From contig CM065303.1 in the NCBI GenBank assembly GCA_032871835.1, forward strand, positions 51,188,597 to 51,252,596: a stretch of 64,000 bases of DNA. The letters are read 5' to 3'. The notes below the pieces were generated by a model. That model did no database searches. It had not been told where the DNA came from and saw nothing but the letters and a program-made list of their open reading frames with translations. This stretch comes from Dipteronia dyeriana. Taxonomy: Eukaryota > Streptophyta > Magnoliopsida > Sapindales > Sapindaceae. Positions 22,718 to 35,477 of the stretch are shown here, piece by piece. Made by a program: the position numbers and the translations under genes. Within the stretch, counting starts at the first letter, position 1. Each line of letters starts with the position of its first letter.

Positions 22718-25535
22718 TTGTTAATGTTAATAATGGTTTGTGATGTTGATTTTGATAGGAGAATGAATCGGGTGAGAATAGTCATCTCTTACAACGGTCG
22801 ATGGGAAGAGTTACCCGATGGAAGTAAGAGGTTTTTAGGTGTTGATAATCAAGGAATGTATGTGTCTAAGAGTATGACTTACCAAGAGTTGGTGTCGATC
22901 GTGGAAACCGTTGTGAAGTATGATATCGATAAATACAGTGATGATCTACTGTGTATATCAATGGTTCTTGGGACTACATGTCGCACGTTTATAAGAAACG
23001 ATGATGATGTTCAGTTTATATTGGGGGAAGATAGGGTGATTCCTCAAGTATGTGTAAGTCTAATTGAGAGGGTAGTAGGAGGTGTTATTGGTGAAGAAAT
23101 CCCTCATCGTGATAACACCCAACAATTTTGATTTTCAGGCGAAAGCAACCAGTTGTTCACAAAAAGAAGTTGGAATGACGGTAGGGAAAACATGTGTGTT
23201 ATCCCATCAGAAGTAGCCGACCACAGTGAATTAGTCGGTGGCCAATTCGACGATGTTTTTGGATGTCAAATAGAGATGAATGATGGGCAGTTCAACCACC
23301 ATTATAATGACTTCTACAATGACATAAACAATGAGCAGAACAGTGAACCGAATGTTGGGCCGACACAACAAATGGATGATGAGGAAAATTTGCATTTGGT
23401 TGATAATGTAGCTAACAATGAGGAAGAGGAAGAGGATGTCGTACCGAAAAGACATGCAACACGTGTACAAAGATTTAGTTGCAGTGCGGCAGATATAGCT
23501 GGGACTTCCGAGGTCCGACCTAATTTAACTTCATTTGATTCTGATAATGTCATAACGTGGGTTATTCCATGAGCACAATCTTACTCGTTTGGTATTGGTG
23601 GAAGCAGGAAATCGGTTCAAAAAGAACCTACAAGCATGATATATAAGGGGTAATTTTTTCCTACCAAAAAGGATTTGAAGAGACTAGTTGGGCATTTTGC
23701 AATACGGTAAAACTTCGAGTGGAAGGTGAAAATGTCGAATAAGACAACGTTACATTTGGTTTGTTTGATAGATAATTGTACATGGAAATTAAGAGCGGTT
23801 AGGAGAGATGAAGGGACATACTTCCAAGTAAGAAGTTTTATGAACGAACACACACGTCCTTTGGAGGAGATTCACCGTCGTCACTGATAAGCTATTGCAG
23901 TCATAATTGGAGAAATGGTTACACCTAGACTTCAACAACAAGATGGTCAACTAATGCGTCCGAAGGACATAATCACCGACATGAAAACAATGTATGACAT
24001 CCAAATCTTGTACAGTAAGGCACATCAAGCCCTGCAATATGCGTTGTCACTGACCTATAGAACACATGAGGAAACCTTCAAACTACTACCATCATTTGGC
24101 TACGTGTTAGAGCAACAAAATCCAGGGACAATAACTGACTTACAGTGTGATGAAGATGGTAGATTTCTCTATTTTTTCATGTCGTTGGGTGCCTCACTCA
24201 TAGGATTCTAAGGGTGTATGCATCCAGTTATTGCTGTAGATGGTACCCATTTAAAGAGAAGATCCGGGGATACAATGTTTGTTGCAACTGCACAAGATGG
24301 GAACGAACAAGTGTATCCAATTACTTTTGGGTTCGGTGACACAAAAAACAACCTTTCATGGGAGTGGTTTTTGGATTGCTTGAAAGGTGCCCTAGGCCAT
24401 ATTGATGACCTGGTTTTCATTTTCAATAGGCATGCAAGCATGGAAGCTGGGATTTCTAAAGTTTTTCCCGATGCAACCCTACGATATGTTGTTGGCACTT
24501 TTCTGAAAATATGAAGAAGCGATTTCATAGAAAGGATGTAGCAGCCATAATGGATAAAGCAGTTAGATCGTACACTGAGTTGAAATATAATCGCCACAAG
24601 TAAGAGCTATATAACCTGCACCAGAATTATTCAATTATGTCATTGAAGCTGGTCCACACAAGTGGTCCCGTGTATATTGTCTGGAAAGAATGTATAGGGT
24701 CATGACAACAAATGTTGCTGAATATATAAACTCATGACTCAAATTCGCACAACAATTGCCCATGCTGACACTGGCAGAGTTCATTAGGAATATGATACAT
24801 AGTGGTTTCATGATCGCCATCGTACTGGACAGTCCATGCGTCATCAGTTGACTGACGCAGCACATCTTGTGATCCTCAAACGTGTTGAGAAGTTTGCTTA
24901 TATGATCGTCAATCCAGTTGACTGGAATATATTTTCCGTCAAACGGTCCAGTAAGCAATTGACTGTTGACTTAGCTCGGAAGACTTGTACGTGCAACAAA
25001 TTTCAAATAGACATGTTTCCATGTTCACATGCACTTGCAGCAGCAAGGTATAGTACTTTTACTTAATATATTTTGGGTACTTGTAAATGAATTTGACATC
25101 CAATGTAATTGTTGTTGTAGGGAGCGAAACTTGGATTACACATCTTTGTGTACGGACTTCTATAAGAGACAGACACTAATCAATGCGTACTCGGTTCCTA
25201 TTATGCATGTTAGCCATTCGTCTTCATGGATAGTCCCCACTGACATCGTTGATCGTGTGGTGTTAAATCCATTGTCGATGAGGCAAGCAGGACGTCCTAG
25301 GGGGGCCAACATGCCTCGTCTTCGGAAAGGACAACCACTCAATCGTGTAGAAGATGTGGAGAATCAGGTCATAATGCTAGACGATGTCATAATCCACCTT
25401 TGATTAATGATGGTCCGAACAGAATTGTTCAGTCAGAATACTGGCATAAATGTATCATCTGTCATTCAGTTGGACACAATAAACAAACGTGCCCTAATAA
25501 TGGACATACCGTAGTATGACTGAGCGCATTTAGAA
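22718..25535 (+). pseudogene. Mutator-like (MULE) transposase, inactivated
   Basis: The N-terminal piece (22718-23128) has VRIVISYNGRWEELPDGS, as found ahead of MuDR-type transposases. An acidic linker (23153-23572) follows. The catalytic core includes VIAVDGTHLKRRSG near 24227 (first Asp), PITFGFGDTKNNLSWEWF and VFIFNRHASME, where the family's second Asp (normally S-D-R-H) is Asn. A SWIM zinc finger, CTCNKFQIDMFPCSHA, is at 24990-25040, and a CCHC knuckle, CIICHSVGHNKQTC, at 25455-25495. At least three stops and frameshifts separate these pieces, and a probable intron lies at about 25048-25120. MULE transposases excise and insert the element. This one is dead, both by disruption and by the missing Asp. 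Confidence 0.85.
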
Positions 25536-25739
25536 AGAACCCATATTTATTATTTGTAATTGTATGATGTGAAAATGTTGCGTTATTATTTTCATATTAA
25601 ATATGGATGATAATTTTAGTTTCCAATTGAAGAACGGGGTTGTAAAATTTGTCAATGCTAGACGATGTCATAAAATATGCAACATTTATCAATGAATGAA
25701 TTTTATTACATAATTTAATACAACTCAACTACTGTACAA

Positions 25740-26430
25740 CATTCATTCCTCGGATTTGTGGTTGGGAGTTACAAAACACCTCCACTGCCATATTCTCTCG
25801 TATGGTGGGCATATCGTCTTCTGTTCAATCGTACTGGATCCTGTCTGTCAATGTGTACTCTATCAGCCTCAACGTATGCGCCCCACAGTTACCGCTGCAA
25901 TGCACGACATAGACACGCGTTACAAAGATAATAATTTTTATTCGATCATGTGTACGTACTATTATATAATAATATCTTTGTTGTTGTTGTTGCGGCAGAG
26001 CTGTTTTCGATAGCAGGCTCACCCCAAAAGCCATATTCTCCCTCTTGAACTTCTCCATATCGGGTGACCTGTCATCATGAAACCCAGACTATTGCAACAT
26101 GGAAGGGAGAAACCACCTGAGTGGCCGTACCTGGCGTTTTCTTATACTGACGCGGACCTTCTGTCTAAAGGGGTCTAGGATATGTATCATCCCGCCAATC
26201 AAGTCAATGATGGCCACAAGCCAATGCTGGTGTCGGATGTTGCAAGGAATAAGAACCTGTACCAGTAAAATATACATATGATAACACAACTTATGTTCAC
26301 CACAATTATGGGAGAAGTAAAATATGGAAATCATTTTATAACAATTACCATGTCAACCTCGTGTCAGGACCGGGTTCCTGCCGAGAGAAATCCACGTACG
26401 GTCATAAGGTCTTCCGCAGTCCACCTGTTA
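25740..26430 (-). pseudogene. Ulp1-like (C48) cysteine peptidase carried by the MULE
   Basis: Read leftwards, a first exon piece near 26430-26365 is followed by an AG at 26262-26261. The main piece then has IRHQHWLVAIIDLIGG with the catalytic His before W, and IHILDPF with the Asp. After a stretch with QQQQQ and an AT-rich probable intron (about 25980-25900), another AG leads to GNCGAHTLRLIEYTL, whose Cys is the expected nucleophile. C48 peptidases cut SUMO-type conjugates, and some plant MULEs (the KI-MULE or Kaonashi type) are known to carry one. It converges on the transposase gene. A stop after TDRIQYD and another after PSMLQ break it. Confidence 0.7.
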
Positions 26431-26469
26431 TAAAATGATTATTTGTTTATTTGTTTACATTTTTTTTAC

Positions 26470-27530
26470 ACCTTTTTAAGTAATTTTTTTTTGTTTGTAT
26501 TTTTATTAAGGACATTTTAGGCAATTGATAAGTCAAAATGGACATAGCATAACAGATTGTTAACTCCAAGGATTATATTGTATAATAACCAAACTTTCCC
26601 ATAACATTGTCTTAGCCCCAAACCTCAAGGGTGTGAGTGCAATTTTCCCATAAATAAATATTAAAATCCACAAGAAGAGTCGACCTCCATTAATTTTGGC
26701 AAAACAATATATAACACAAATCAAATATAGTTGAAGAATATTTAAATGACATAACTTCAAATGACCCGATATCAAACCCTTAACTTCGAATTATATTTTC
26801 TTTTTCAACTCTTAAATATGTAATAGCTCTTTTTATATATATAAAAATGTAATAGTTCAATATATACATAATTGATGATCTGATAATTATTTTAAAATAT
26901 AATAATAATTGCAAATTTTAAAATCATCTTTAACGCATACAATTAACATTAACAATTACATTTTTCCAATTTTATATTTGCAAGATACAATATGTAGTAG
27001 TCATATTGGATCAATTTCTGGGGCATTCATGTAATTTTTTATACTTCTTTTTGGCAAAAATCCTCCCTCACCATTGAAGAAAGTACAATCCGATGGAACA
27101 ACAAAAATGCATAATGCTTAAATTCAACAACCAAAATATCCAAATCATATGGATAAATGTAGTTGAATCAATGGTATGCCCCTCACTCTTACATCATTTC
27201 GAGTTGTGTCTTCTTCCTAAATTCCGAATAAAATTGTAGCAGCTACAAAAAAATAGCCAAATCATCTGCTGAACAATTTGAGATGGCAAAAGGGACCAAT
27301 TACAACAAGCATTCTACATGAGATTTTATTCAATATACAGATATCATCATCAATTACAATGTCATGTTTTTATAAAAACATCTCATTTAGGCTAAAAAAA
27401 GGGGCATTTGAGAGATGAGACCCTCCCTTTATTGCAAAGACATCTCTCCTTTACTTGGCACCTGTATGAGACAAATCAATAAATAGTGGAATCATCTTTT
27501 AACAAGATTTTTTTTTTTAAGGCCCAAATA
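26470..27530. other. intergenic and ABCG7 3' flank, nothing else recognised
   Basis: AT-rich sequence lies between the MULE's peptidase gene and the end of ABCG7. The part just left of 27532 should hold the ABCG7 3' untranslated region; T-rich tracts at 27505-27520 are in the sense strand A-rich. No coding or element structure was found. Confidence 0.4.
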
Positions 27531-27531
27531 G

Positions 27532-30500
27532 TTACAAACCTTCTAGATTAAATAGATCAAGTGGTGATGGTGGTGGTGACTCAAGCTTCTGGGTTGATTT
27601 GTCATGTTCCATTGGAGGAGCCAGATCGAGTTCTAATGATTCAAGCTGTAGCAGCTTTGGTGGGATTTGGTGGTACTGAGGTGGTAGCTCAAGTTGCTGG
27701 TATTTAGGCTTGTTTTTCTTAAGGAGAAGGTAAGTGGTGCAATACCAAAACAACAAAATTCTACTTTGAGCCATCACCGTGTCCCTAATGCGGCATCCTC
27801 CAAAGGAGAGCCGTTCAAGTGCCTGCAAAATAAGAAGATAAACATTGCATAATCAGTACATTTCTTGTGATTATGAACAAACAACCAAATAATTCTGAAA
27901 TGCACGTTCAGTTTGAGACAAGCGAGTAGGGACATGGTAATTGTGCACAACATTTCAGGTCTTGGAATAGAGATGTCTACAAGGTCTACACGACTATATT
28001 TCAGGCTATATATAATCTAGTTCAAGTCATTGCCATAGCTAGACCTCCCATAAACTTCAGTCAGGAATGTAGATTTAACCAACCAATCTTACTTAGATAA
28101 GTATCGTGGAAGAAACACCAAAAATTGATAACCAAAACTAAAAAACTGCAGAATAACATTGAATGCATGTACAGGTCTTCTTGAATCAGACTTGGTATTT
28201 GTGATGAAAGTGAGTATACATCCAAGAAATACGAATTCACAGTCTATATCATAATAAAAAAGATCATAACACTTGGAATCTTAAGAAGTAAAATAGAGAT
28301 AAAATACCTTAAAAAATTAATTTGGTACCATCATTGTTATGCCTCAATTTATGAATATATTAGTCCTAGCCACCTCGCACTTGTATCATTTCCCAGTTAA
28401 CATAACGATTAATTTCCGATTTAGTCTTTCACTATCTTCAATGGTTAATGTGCATCTCAACTGCTGATAAGTTTTCTGTTTTGCTTAACATAACAGGACA
28501 TAACACTACACTCCATCTTTCATTCTTTTTCAAGTTAAAACAGAAAGTTCCATGACTTCCTCTTACCTGTTCTCCGGTTTGAATATCAAATGAATGCTGA
28601 TGCTCAAATTCAAGACCAGTGAATTCATTGATGCAAAGCCCTTGAAAGGCCCTGAAAACATGTGAATACGGGAGTTAGCATGAAACTAACAAAAAAGGAA
28701 ACATATTTTTCATTGTATCATCAAGGCATATGTAACCAAGGTCTTTTATATTGACAAGTAATATTTTACTTACCATCTTATCAGAGAAACACGGGGAATC
28801 CAACGGAAGATGATTGGTGTATTATCTGCATTGACATAATATCCTCCAAATACAAGGAAAACTGTCATAAGAGAAGGGCCCACAGCCATAGCTGCTTCTG
28901 TAGTCGGAACCATAGCCCCCACAGTTAGGCCCATAGCAGATGCAGCAAATGATTCCACAGTCACAATTCCACAGAACTTTCCAAATCTAAAAAGTAAAAG
29001 AATTCCAGGTTAGTAGTACCTTCATCTATTATGATGAAACAACGAAGTTATTGACTGCCATATTTCTTTAAGATTGAATCACATATGCCAATTTAGTCAT
29101 ATGATCAACTAGCTACATCTCACATAGTTTAGCAACAGGAAAGCCACACATAAACTGCAAATGTGATGAAATGTCGCTTTTCATTTTATTTTGGCATAGT
29201 CTTGGTTTGCTGCAGGGCACAGTTTAGGGTTTGAAGAATTAAGTTTAGAGTTTCCATACAGCTTGAAATCATTAAAAATATTTAGTTAACACCTTGGCTA
29301 ACACTTACCACAATAAATTAATTGTGACCAAGAATAATACATTTATGGTTAATTGTATATCCACCAATAACTTGGGGTTAAATTTTCTTGTACTTTCTTC
29401 ACATGCTATTCCCCTCAAACCTACCAAGATCAAACTTTTGTACAGTGCCATTTCAGTTTAACCTTTAGGCCATAATTCAATCCACTAATTAGTTGTCCAC
29501 CTTCCTATATAATTTTGAATTTATTTAAGCAGGAAAATGAAGAAACTTGGTTTAATAATTCTAAATTATTCCAGATAATCTAAGTGGGGAAATTGCTTTT
29601 AGTATCTAGAGTTTTCAGCTTCGACATGCACGTGTATGTGCAACCACTCATCTCTCTACCTCAAGTTTTCCTGGTTTACTCACCTAATTCAATTACACTT
29701 GCAAAAGTTAAATATACATGATATTGTTGAACATAAGGACCTCTGTTATTTTTTAGGTGTAATGAAATTCCAGAACATCCAGCACCAGAAATCAAAATGG
29801 TTTACTTGAGAAACACACCTGGACAATGTAGGATGAAGACAAGCCATGGGGTACAACACAGCTCCAAACATAAGTGGAAATGCTGCTCCAACAGGAACCT
29901 CTGCTATCAACTTAGAAAGTAGATAAGGTCCAAGTGCATAAGATCCCTTCGCACGTTCTCTTTCCACGATGGCACGTTCCTTGGGAAACACACCCACAGT
30001 CTTCGTGAGAGCAGCCATTGCCGTGTTTATAACAGCAACCTGAGAGAGCACAAAATGATCATGCAGAGGATCCAAAATACCTCATTCAAGCCATTAAGGC
30101 TTGTCATTCAGGAAATATAATGCCATTCTTGCCAAAGTAAAAAACTGTTCCAATATCTAATATGACCGTATCAAACAATCAAAGTTTTGTCAATGGCTTC
30201 ATGGCTGCAGGTTCTGATGTGTATTATGGACTTAACCTTCGGAAGAAGAGGGAGAGGAAGAGCATTTGATAATGTCAAGATAAAATTCAAATATTCATGG
30301 TTAGTAGAATCAGCATGCTATATGAAAAGCAGACAAATACGTCCATAGCTTGAGTGGATTTAGCTATAGACAACCTTTACCCTTTAAGTGCAAAAGTGTA
30401 CTAGGGACACTAGTACTCCACATTATCAAGTTTTGACCGACTTGAATTAACTGGCTTTAGTTAGGAAATGGTGCAGTTTGACTTGAAGTCTTGAACTACC

Positions 30501-33500
30501 AGGGTTTACCATACTGTAAGATTCAAACAAATGCACTTAAATTAAAATACTCAAACAGTGATTTCTAAGCTATAACAAGGTTAAAAATAAGCCAATAACT
30601 GGCAACAAATTTTGGACAATAGGAGCACAAATCAATAAATTTTAAAATGGCAGAAATAGCATGGATGATGATAGAATGTCAGACAGTAAAGTAATATCGG
30701 AGCCATTAAACACTAACCATTGGCAACAATGTACGAAGTTATATTGTAAACAAGATTTGGAACCTTCATTTTATTCAAAAGTACATTTCGGACAGCATAG
30801 TAATTGAATGTATTATACTTTCAGACCACATCTTGGGTTACATCTCCTAACAAACATAAAAGGCCATCTTCAATTCTAATAGTCAAGGTTTTAAAAATCT
30901 AAGAGATTTCTTATTATTATTATTATTATTATTATTATTTTTAAACAAATGCTACAGAAGACAGCCTAAAATTGGACCCACTTGTATAATCTCCTCTGAT
31001 GATGTTTGTTGCAAATAAATCATAGAGGAAGCAATGAATTACAAAAATACCTGAAGCAATCCCATTCTGTCTTGTATTGATGTCTGAGATCTTCCCATTC
31101 TCCAGAAAACAGACCCAAATATTATAGCTGAAGCAATTGACATTCTTGCTCTAACTTTGTTTGTTGGTCCATCTCGAGAAGCCTAGTCAGCCAATTGAAG
31201 ACATTAAAAAAGAAATAAAACAACTCATTCAGATTAGAGTTTTCCCACAAACAACTAGAAGAGCATAATGATTATTATCGGTGCTTGTCTGAAGCACTTT
31301 ATATAAGAACATAATGAACTTTAGAATTCACTATATTGGTTTTAGGCATGTCTCCAACTGTTGCTCCACTGCTGATGCCTGACTAAGTCAATTATGACGG
31401 GAAAAATGCATACACTATGTTTTTAAAAGTTTTTGTCCAAGTTATTAAATGAAGTAGCAAAAAGTAAACATACCAAAATTTTTAAATTAAGCCAATGTCA
31501 TCACTTCAGTCCATTTCGCTCTTTTTTTCCCTGTTTTACTTTTTGCCATTTCAATCAATTTATGCACTAAAGGAATACATGCTCAAGACCACCATGTGAT
31601 TCAATGAGAAAATATATATATATATGTATAACGTGTTGGAATTGAGTGGGTGAGAGTAGTAAAGAATTAAATATAACAGTGACAGTCGAAAGACTGACCT
31701 GCATCCATGCACGTTTAAGGAGCAACCAAAATTGCTTCCACCAACCCCCTTTCTTCTTAACAATAGTTTTCTTCAGGTTTTTGGAGTCCTTCCTTCCAGA
31801 AATTGGAGTGGCATAAATAATTGTTGATAACCTTTGTGAGAATGACTCAAAAAGACTATCTATTCTCTTCCGAGAAGAGTTGACACTTTCAGCAGAACTG
31901 TAGTCGATGGATATGAGATCAGCCAAAAATTCAGCAGGATTTACGTGGTCTGGGCAGCGATACCTGTAACATTAACCATTTCTTATTTCAAGCAGTATTT
32001 TCAGGCTAAGTAAGAGACAAAATATTGTAGCTAGACATACATTATCATTAAAAGAATTGCTACTGACATGCATCATTTGTTGGATATAGCTTGAATTTCC
32101 AATGGCTACCAAACGGGATTCAATCAATGCGGAAACTTCCTGGAGACGTGGGATACGTTTAGAAGTAGATCGTGATTGAGGGAGGCTTGAAGACTGAAAA
32201 GAACTGAAGAAAACGGAATCTGGTAGGTACCGCGGTCTGGACTGCAGTGCGGACACGTGCACAGACTGCGGCACAGGGAGCAGTCGAACGCCTGTGAATT
32301 CTCACGGCATGGACCGCGGCAAAGGCAATGCACCAACCGCGGTATTCAGAGCGGTGGTTGACAGTGTTTGATCCGCGTTATTGGGTGCGGGTGGCCAACC
32401 GCGACCCAAACCGTGACAATGACAGATCTTGCCCAAATCAGGAATATTGCACGAAAATAGGAAAGGTATTTTCTTCTGGAAGTTCTTGTGCTAATCGGAA
32501 AAGGAAAAAAAAATTGTCTTCATGAAGAATAGAAAAGTCTTGTACTTAAAAGAAAAAAAAATTCTTTTAAACAAGAAGACTTGTTATAAATAGGAAATAG
32601 TATTTATGTGGAATAAGTAATTCTTTTACGTTTAGAAGTAGGATTTCCTTTTATCTTAAACTCCCTGTAATTCATATAAATAGACCATAATAATTAGGCT
32701 ATTTGTGGTGGAGCAAATTAACAAATACAAAGAGAGATCTCGAGAGAGCATCGGGTATAATTGGGTTTGGGGTATTTTAGAGAGAGGATCCCGAGTGTGG
32801 ATGTAACAATTTTCTACATAGTGAATCTTTCTCTTGTCGTCCTGACGGCCGTGGTTTTTTCCCGATTTGGGTTTCCATGTAAATTTTTGTGTTGTGTGTT
32901 TGGATTTATTTTCTTCATCTTAATTCTTTTATTTTACTATTGTTTGTTTGTGTTCGATCTAGCAACGCTTCCACGTAATCCGCTAAAAATTGGTATCAGA
33001 GCACTGGTTGCTTGATAGTGATCTTAACAAACTGGAGATGGCAAAGTTGATGAGATTCGAGGTCGAGAAGTTTGATGGAAAAATTAATTTTGGATTGTGG
33101 CAAGTTCAAGTCAAAGATCTGCTAATCCAATGCGGTTTACACAAGGCGTTGAAGGGCAAGCCAACCCCTGAGAACTCTAAAGGCTCTGGAGATTCTAGAA
33201 AAGAAACGACTGATACTAGTTCTGGAAAACCGGTGATGAGCGATGATGAATGGGAAGATCTAGACGAGAGGGCTACAAGTGCGATACGATTGAGCTTAGC
33301 CAAGAATGATCTTGTAAATATTCACGGGACATATTCAGTGAAAGAACTTTGGGAGAAGCTTGAAGAATTGTATCAATCAAAGACCGTCTGAAACTGATTC
33401 TACCTGAAGGAGCAGTTTCACACGCTGCAGATGTCTGAAGGTACGAAAATTACCGATCATCTGGGAGTGCTCAATGGGATAGTTTCCGAATTAGAGTCGA

Positions 33501-35445
33501 TTGGAGTGAAGATTGATGAAGAAGACAAAGGATTAAGACTAATCTGGTCCCTTCCACCATCCTATGCGCACATGAAACCTATCTTGATGCATGGGAGCTC
33601 AACCATATGTTTTGGAGATGTAGCAAACAAACTAATCTCTGAGGAACGAAGGCTAAAGAGTGAAGGTAAATCTTCTAATAACTCTGCTTTGTTGGTTGAC
33701 AAGAAGAATGGAGGCTCCAAAAAGAAAGGCATTTGTTAGGCATGTGGACAATCTGGATATTTAAGGAAGGATTGCAAAAATAAGAATACAAGTGCGACTA
33801 ATGGCTCCAAAGAGAGGGATCCGGCAATCGCCTCTCTTGAGTATGACGACTACAGCGATGCCCTCTAAAGGGGCATAAAACATCCTCATGGCATGACCCC
33901 TAGTTGCCATGAAAAATGATGTATTGCTGATAACGGGTTCACAATTTGCGCACGGGCATTGGTTAGGCTGTGATGCAAGGTGTGTGGTGGACAAGGATGT
34001 CGATGGCTGAACGAACTCCCTGGAAGCTTAACGTGAAGAGTTACACCACAATTTTCAACATGGTAATTTTTGACATGTGCCAGTGAAATCTTAGGATGGG
34101 TGTTCTAAAGTGATTATACTTCGTGGTGGATATATTGATTCTCGGTGATGAGAGTCGTAGCTATGGACGGAGTTTCGGAAATTCTTGCCATAAGGGAGGA
34201 TTGTTGGATATGGCTTGAATTTCCAATGGCTACCAAACGGGATTCAATCAATGCGGGATCTTCCTGGAGCTGTGGGATACGTTTAGAAGTAGATCGTGAT
34301 TGAGGGAGGCTTGAAGACTGAAAAGAACTGAAGAAAACGGAATCTGGTAGGTACCGCGGTACGGACACGTGCATAGACCGCGGCACAGGGAGCAGTCGAA
34401 CGCCTGTGAATTCTCGCGGCGTGGACCGCGGTAGAGGCAATGCACCAACCGCGGTATTCAAAGCGATGGTTGACAGTGTTTGATCCGCGGTGTTGGGTGC
34501 GGGTGGCCAACCGCGACCCAAACCGTGACAATGACGGATATTGCCCAAATCAGGAATATTGCATGAAAATAGGAAAGGTATTTTCTTCTGGAAATTCTTG
34601 TGCTAATCGGAAAAGGAAAAAGAGTTTGTCTTCATGAAGAATAGGAAAGTCTTGTACTTAAAAGAAAATGATTTCTTTTAAACAAGACTTGTTATAAATA
34701 GGAAATAGTATTTATGTAGAACAAGTAAATATTTTACATTTAGAAGTAGGATTTCCTTTTATCTTGAACTCCCTGTAATTCATATAAATAGACCATAATA
34801 GTTAAGCTATTTGTGGTGGAGCAAATTAACAAATACAAAGAGAGATCTCAAGAGAGCATCAGGTATAATTGGGTTTGGGATATTTTTGAGAGAGGATACT
34901 GAGTATGGATGTAACAATTTTCTACATAGTGAATCTTTCTCTTATCGTTCTGAAGGCCGTGGTTTTTTCCCGATTTGGGTTTCCATGTAAATTCTTGTGT
35001 TGTGTGTTTGGATTTATTCTCTTCATCTTAATTATTTTATTTTGCTATTGTTTGTTTGTGTTTGATCTAGCAACGCTTCCGCATAATCCGCTAACATCAT
35101 TTTAGTAAATTACCTAAATAACCAACTAACAGTTATGTAAGTGCTGAGGGTTTATCACTCCCGGAGCATAACTTTAAGTATATATCAGTTAACTATCGAA
35201 ATCTGAGTGTAGGCCAAAAAACCAAAGAAAATCTTATGACAGTTTATAACCCCTGATAGAAGTTCTAGCTAACCTTTTTTATTGTAAGTAACATCAAAGA
35301 CTGCCAGCAGGTTTATATTGGAAGTTGTATACACTTCTACTTGAGGAAATTTTTATCTTACATTTTCCAAAGTAACTCTGATTTTTATACTCCTTGCTAA
35401 CTGGTAGTTTAGACATATATATATATATCATGGAAAAAGCAAAAG

Positions 35446-35477
<32 letters not shown>

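Noticed and set aside
31560..31763. Extra minus-strand open frames beside ABCG7 exon 6
   Set aside because: They are read-through of the exon into intron 6 or another frame of the exon; the GT donor at 31698 explains the true end.
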